Source: Frigoriglobus tundricola
GTDB taxonomy: Bacteria; Planctomycetota; Planctomycetia; Gemmatales; Gemmataceae
NCBI RefSeq assembly: GCF_013128195.2
Contig: NZ_CP053452.2
Coordinates: 7,626,001-7,690,000, forward strand
DNA length: 64,000 nt
Direction: 5' to 3'
The notes under the pieces are model-generated. The model ran no database searches and was not told the origin of the DNA. It was given only the letters and a program-made list of their open reading frames with translations. How positions within the stretch are numbered: position 1 is the stretch's first letter; every line of letters starts with the position of its first letter. Made by a program: the position numbers and the translations under genes. Shown here piece by piece: positions 60,307-64,000 of this stretch.

Positions 60307-63300
60307 TCACTTCCTCAGCGGAGTGCCGTCGAACACTCGAACGCCGGTGGGCGTCATCACGTGGAGTCGTTCACCCTCCAGCCACACGTCGCGACTCACG
60401 GACCCGCCGGCGCTGGCCCCGGTCCGCTCGTCCGGGATGCGCAGCGTGATGAGTTCCCGACCGCCGGGCAGTTCCCACACCCGGAGCGTTTGCTGGCCGC
60501 CCCCGGAACCCGGGTCGGTCGTGTCGAGGGTGAACGCCCGGCGGCCGTCCGCGGAGAACGCGACCGACGTCCCCAGGTCGTGTCCGGTCAGTCTCACCGG
60601 AGCGGCGCCCGGGCCGGTCCACGTCACCAGATCGCCACCGGCCCACACCGCCAATCGCCCGCCCGGCCCGAACGCCCCTCGGCTCACCCCCCATATCGGA
60701 CGAGGCGGCGCGCCGACCGGGCGGTCACGCGCGGACGGCGGGGCCGAGAACTCCGCCTCCGGCATTCCGGTAGCGGCATCGAGAACCCACGCCCGCACCG
60801 AACCGTCCTCCGCGACCAGGGACAGTCCCATCTTGCGCCCGTCGGCGGAGAAAAACGGGAGCGGCAGGTCCGCGGCGTAGTTCGGAGACGGAGCGGCGTC
60901 GGTGTTGCGATCTCTTACCGGGTAGGGGGCTGGCGGGGACCACGCCCCGCGGACCGCGCCGGTTTCGATGTCGTGGAACCGGAGTGTGAGTGGGACCGGC
61001 TCGGGCTTCTTGTCCGGCGGCGGGTGGATCTCCGGGTGGGTACTGATAACCAGTGCCCCGGCCGGGGTGACCCAGGTGCGCGCGAGGGCCGCGTCGTGCG
61101 CGTCGAGCCGCACCTCGCGCGCGAGGTGGCCGTCGGCGGCCCGGTACACCCGGACCGTCTGGCTCGGCGGGTCCCGGACGGAATCGGGTCCGCGGAGGCG
61201 GCTCTCGATCACCCACCGGCCGTCGTCGGAAAACGCCGCGGAACTCTCCGACCCTCCCACGAGTTCGCGCAACGGCTCGTCCACGGCGCGCACCGACCAG
61301 CGCACGCTGGACCCTTCGTGCGGGGGCGCCGGCGCCGGGGGCAACCGGTCCCGGAGCCAGAGCAGCACCCGCTTGCCGTCGGGGGAAATCGTGCCGGACG
61401 CGTGTTCGGTGGCGGCCACCTCGAACGTGCGCACCGTCTCGCGCCGGAGCGCGTCGTAAACCCCGAACGGGGCCGACCGGGCTAGCGGGTCGTTGCGCCC
61501 GAACGGGGAGAAGTACAACACCCACCGGCCGCGCGCGGTCGGGTACGCCGCGCCGATCTCGTCGCGCAGGCGGAGCCGTTCCGGCCAACTCGTCGCCCAG
61601 TCCGTCGACTGCCCGAGATCCCACGTGCGGTACGTACCGTCTCCCGCACCCGCGGTCAGCCGGCGACCGTCCGGGGTAAGGACGAATGCGGGAAATAATT
61701 GGTAACTGTTGCTGTCCGAAGGCTTGCGGAGGACGGCCGAGCGCCAGACCCCGACGTCGTCCGGGTGGGTACTCATTCTGGCCGGTGGGAAGCCCCCTGG
61801 GAGCACGTCCCCGATCCGGTCGGCAACGACCAGACCGTTCGGATCGGCAGTCGCGATCCGCCGTCCGTCGTCGCTCACCCGGTGCCCCCACCACCCCAAC
61901 GAGGTCGGGTTCCGCGGCTCCCAACGACCCACGCGCAACCCGGTGCGGGTGTCGTAGATGCCGTGTGTTCGCGGTCCGTCTCTCATCACGACCATCTGCC
62001 CACCGGGACTAAAACAGCATGCGGGGAACTGGTCCGAGGTCCAGGCGTGGGACGGCCCGCGCCGCACGGGCTTGCCGGCGATGTCCCACAGTTCCAATCG
62101 ATTCCCGGCAGGACCGTCCGACTTACCTTTCGCGAGTGTTTCGGTGTAAACAACCACCGCGATCGTCGTGTCCGGACTGATCCACCCGACTATCGCCGTT
62201 GTGTCGCCGGGACTCGGACCGAGGATCGCTCTCGCCGGCTCGGATCGGCCGCGCTCCCACACTTCGATCCGGGGCCCCTTCGCCGGGCCGGCAGGCGAGA
62301 TGACGACGCGATTGCCGCCGGGTGCGACCCACACTTGGGGCTGCACGTCGAGATCGGGAAACGGGGTTTCGACCGCGCCCGTGTCCAGGTTCACCATACG
62401 GACCCGGTACCGGGCCTTGCCGGCGCCACCCGGCGGTACCCCGGGCTCTTGCTGGTGCGCCTCGGCTCGGGCCACGTACCGCAGGTCCGTGCCGAAGTTC
62501 GTGTATTGAAAAGCATCGCTGGAGGTCTTTAACTCGGGCACCTCCCTGATGCGCCGCCCGGTGGCGGTGTCGAACAGCCCGGCGCGGGTGATGGGGCGAC
62601 CGAGGCGGCCGGGAACCCCTCCGTAACTGAGTACGAGGGCACGCGTGCCGTCGGCGGAGAACATCCACTCCAGGGATTCCCGTTTGGGGTCGAACGTCGC
62701 GAACCCCGGCGCTGTCAGATCGAGTTTGCCCTCGGAGTCCCAACTGTGGGTGAGCCGGCGGAGGTAGTGCCATTCCCACCCGCGGCGGTCCGGGCGACCG
62801 GGCTGCGGCCGGGTGTCGTCCAGTAGTTGGTTCAGCCGAGTCGTGCGGTCCTCGAGCGCGGCCGCGTGGGCCTGATAGATTTGCGCGGCGTACAGGAGGG
62901 CGTCCGTTTTCTCCCGTTGGGCCCGCAGGTTGTCGCGCTCGTCGTCGGCGCGCTGCCGCTCGCGGTTGGCGTCCGCTTCTCGCGCGGCGGCCGTCTTCGC
63001 GCTGTCCGTCGCGTCCCTCGCGCGGTCCTCGGCGCGCACCGCGAAGAACGAGGCGACCCCCGTTCCGATCGCGAGCACGAGCAGCACGGCGCCGGTCAGT
63101 GAGGCGACCGCCGGGTTGCGCTTCGTCCACCGCCAGCCGCGCTCGACGCTCCCCACCGGCCGCGCCACGATCGGCCGGCCCTCCAGGAAACGCCCCAGGT
63201 CGGCGGCCAGCGCGTCGGCGGTGGGGTACCGCTTCGCGGGATCTTTCTGGAGGCACTTGAGACAGATGGTTTCAATGTCGCGGGGCAATTTGGGTTGCAG

Positions 63301-64000
63301 TACGTGTGGCGCGACCGGGTCCTGTGTGCGGACGAGGTCGATGGTTGCGAGGAAATCGGCCCCTTTGAACGGAGGGCGACCAGTGAGCAGTTCGTACAGG
63401 ATCGCGCCCAGTGCGTACACGTCGGCCGGCGCGCCGACCGCCTTGGCCCCGCCCGCTTGCTCGGGCGGCATGTAACTGGGGGTGCCGAGGATGGCACCGG
63501 TGTACGTGTGTGATTCCGAGCCGAGCTGTTTGGCGATGCCGAAATCGGCGACCTTGGGGGTTCCGTCGGCAGCGAGGAGAATGTTGGCCGGTTTGAGGTC
63601 GCGGTGAACGATTTTGGCGGCGTGGGCGTGGGCGACCGCTTGCGCGAGCGGGACGAGTAACCGGGCGGCGCGCTTGGCCTCCCACGGGGTGCCGTCGAGT
63701 CGCGCCGCAAGGCTCCCGCCGGGGACGAATTCGCACGACAGGAACGCGCGGCCGTCCGCCGCGCCCGCCTCGTAGAGCGCCACGATGTGCGGGTGCGAGA
63801 GCTTCGCCGTGGTTTCGATCTCGGACCGGAACCGGTCGCGGGCGGCGGCTCCCGCGAACTCCCCGGCCAGGATCAACTTGACCGCGACGATGCGGTTGGT
63901 CGTCAACTGCCGCGCCCGGAACACGCAGCCCATGCCGCCGGAACCGACCGGTTCGAGGATCTCGTACCCTGGAACGGTCGGGCGTGAGTTGGGGGTGGGC
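60307..64000 (-). CDS. Ser/Thr protein kinase with WD40/propeller-like C-terminal region, 5' partial
   Basis: The frame is open to the right edge and upstream codons already encode the glycine-rich loop ('GYEILEPVGSGGMGCVFRAR'), so the start lies outside the window. About 1230 residues are visible. From the ATG at 63933: the ATP lysine is in 'RIVAVKLILAGEF', the catalytic loop is 'HRDLKPANILL', the metal motif 'VADFGIAKQL', and the activation segment 'GTPSYMPPEQA'. One membrane helix follows near residue 285 ('AVASLTGAVLLVLAIGTGVA'), then a coiled coil and about 800 residues of repeated strands with 'FSADGRR'/'SPDGKRV' phrases, a beta-propeller-like sensor typical of planctomycete kinases. 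It is separate from the island kinase. Confidence 0.92.
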   Translation of the reverse strand, partial: PTPNSRPTVPGYEILEPVGSGGMGCVFRARQLTTNRIVAVKLILAGEFAGAAARDRFRSEIETTAKLSHPHIVALYEAGAADGRAFLSCEFVPGGSLAARLDGTPWEAKRAARLLVPLAQAVAHAHAAKIVHRDLKPANILLAADGTPKVADFGIAKQLGSESHTYTGAILGTPSYMPPEQAGGAKAVGAPADVYALGAILYELLTGRPPFKGADFLATIDLVRTQDPVAPHVLQPKLPRDIETICLKCLQKDPAKRYPTADALAADLGRFLEGRPIVARPVGSVERGWRWTKRNPAVASLTGAVLLVLAIGTGVASFFAVRAEDRARDATDSAKTAAAREADANRERQRADDERDNLRAQREKTDALLYAAQIYQAHAAALEDRTTRLNQLLDDTRPQPGRPDRRGWEWHYLRRLTHSWDSEGKLDLTAPGFATFDPKRESLEWMFSADGTRALVLSYGGVPGRLGRPITRAGLFDTATGRRIREVPELKTSSDAFQYTNFGTDLRYVARAEAHQQEPGVPPGGAGKARYRVRMVNLDTGAVETPFPDLDVQPQVWVAPGGNRVVISPAGPAKGPRIEVWERGRSEPARAILGPSPGDTTAIVGWISPDTTIAVVVYTETLAKGKSDGPAGNRLELWDIAGKPVRRGPSHAWTSDQFPACCFSPGGQMVVMRDGPRTHGIYDTRTGLRVGRWEPRNPTSLGWWGHRVSDDGRRIATADPNGLVVADRIGDVLPGGFPPARMSTHPDDVGVWRSAVLRKPSDSNSYQLFPAFVLTPDGRRLTAGAGDGTYRTWDLGQSTDWATSWPERLRLRDEIGAAYPTARGRWVLYFSPFGRNDPLARSAPFGVYDALRRETVRTFEVAATEHASGTISPDGKRVLLWLRDRLPPAPAPPHEGSSVRWSVRAVDEPLRELVGGSESSAAFSDDGRWVIESRLRGPDSVRDPPSQTVRVYRAADGHLAREVRLDAHDAALARTWVTPAGALVISTHPEIHPPPDKKPEPVPLTLRFHDIETGAVRGAWSPPAPYPVRDRNTDAAPSPNYAADLPLPFFSADGRKMGLSLVAEDGSVRAWVLDAATGMPEAEFSAPPSARDRPVGAPPRPIWGVSRGAFGPGGRLAVWAGGDLVTWTGPGAAPVRLTGHDLGTSVAFSADGRRAFTLDTTDPGSGGGQQTLRVWELPGGRELITLRIPDERTGASAGGSVSRDVWLEGERLHVMTPTGVRVFDGTPLRK

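Noticed and set aside
1-64000. CRISPR array, tRNA, rRNA or prophage
   Set aside because: No regularly spaced direct repeats, no cloverleaf-like or rRNA-like segments and no phage structural genes were recognised by eye; a tRNA could still be missed without a scan.

Overview
The window is high-GC DNA that looks like a chromosome segment of a planctomycete of the Gemmata type (Gemmataceae). The signs are four DUF1559 pseudopilin-like proteins, a protein carrying the short motif of the Gemmata repeat-companion domain (TIGR02996), a member of the planctomycete family that opens with an 'MTEAEWL'-like motif, kinases fused to a propeller-like domain, and many long intergenic palindromes. No rRNA, tRNA, CRISPR array or prophage module was seen. 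Genes lie on both strands in short operons. The first and last genes run off the window edges. Species assignment is inference.

Layout. 1-4 kb: a surface or secreted set (partial carboxypeptidase-regulatory-like protein, two DUF1559 proteins, a lipoprotein). 4.1-5.0 kb: non-coding, with a decayed tetR fragment. 5.0-8.3 kb: a MauE-like/DUF1573-like membrane protein, a secreted protein with 18 cysteines, a membrane-anchored exported protein and a DUF1559 protein. 8.6-14.3 kb: a TetR repressor divergent from an RND efflux adaptor and pump, with a palindromic operator inside the pump promoter. 14.5-19.5 kb: a TIGR02996-like protein, two tandem exported paralogues, a Tm-1-like (UPF0261) protein interrupted in frame by a palindromic element, and a PEP-hydrolase-like TIM barrel. 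20-27.5 kb: a giant thioester alpha-2-macroglobulin and an HTH/acidic/membrane protein. 27.7-30.8 kb: fumarylacetoacetase with a conserved partner, a small membrane protein and a TetR regulator. 31-38 kb: glycosylation genes (GT2-STELLO-like fusion, two polytopic GT-C-like proteins) and a convergent sulfotransferase. 38.3-43.1 kb: dnaX-ybaB-(small ORF)-recR and rpoN. 43.3-46.1 kb: an acyl-CoA carboxylase carboxyltransferase and a DraRnl-like RNA ligase. 46.3-56.7 kb: a signalling island. 56.9-59 kb: a DUF1559 gene broken by an IS630 element. 59.3-60.2 kb: a gene split by a nonsense codon. 60.3-64 kb: a large Ser/Thr kinase.

The best candidate for an undescribed system is the same-strand island at 46.3-56.7 kb. 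It holds two vWA proteins, a Ser/Thr kinase with an FHA-like tail, a zinc-ribbon/FHA-like protein, a PPP-family phosphatase with a large novel N-terminus, an acidic double-zinc-ribbon protein, a zinc-ribbon/beta-sandwich membrane protein and a DUF2325 protein. An RNA ligase is divergent from it. The layout recalls the published vWA-kinase-phosphatase (TerY-P type) triads but uses a PPP phosphatase and extra scaffold proteins. Other strong observations are an A9 slippery run in dnaX that would give a 429-residue gamma form, precise reconstruction of a DUF1559 gene after removing the IS630 copy, a palindromic element translated inside the UPF0261 gene, and three compensating frameshifts hiding a transmembrane helix in the macroglobulin.
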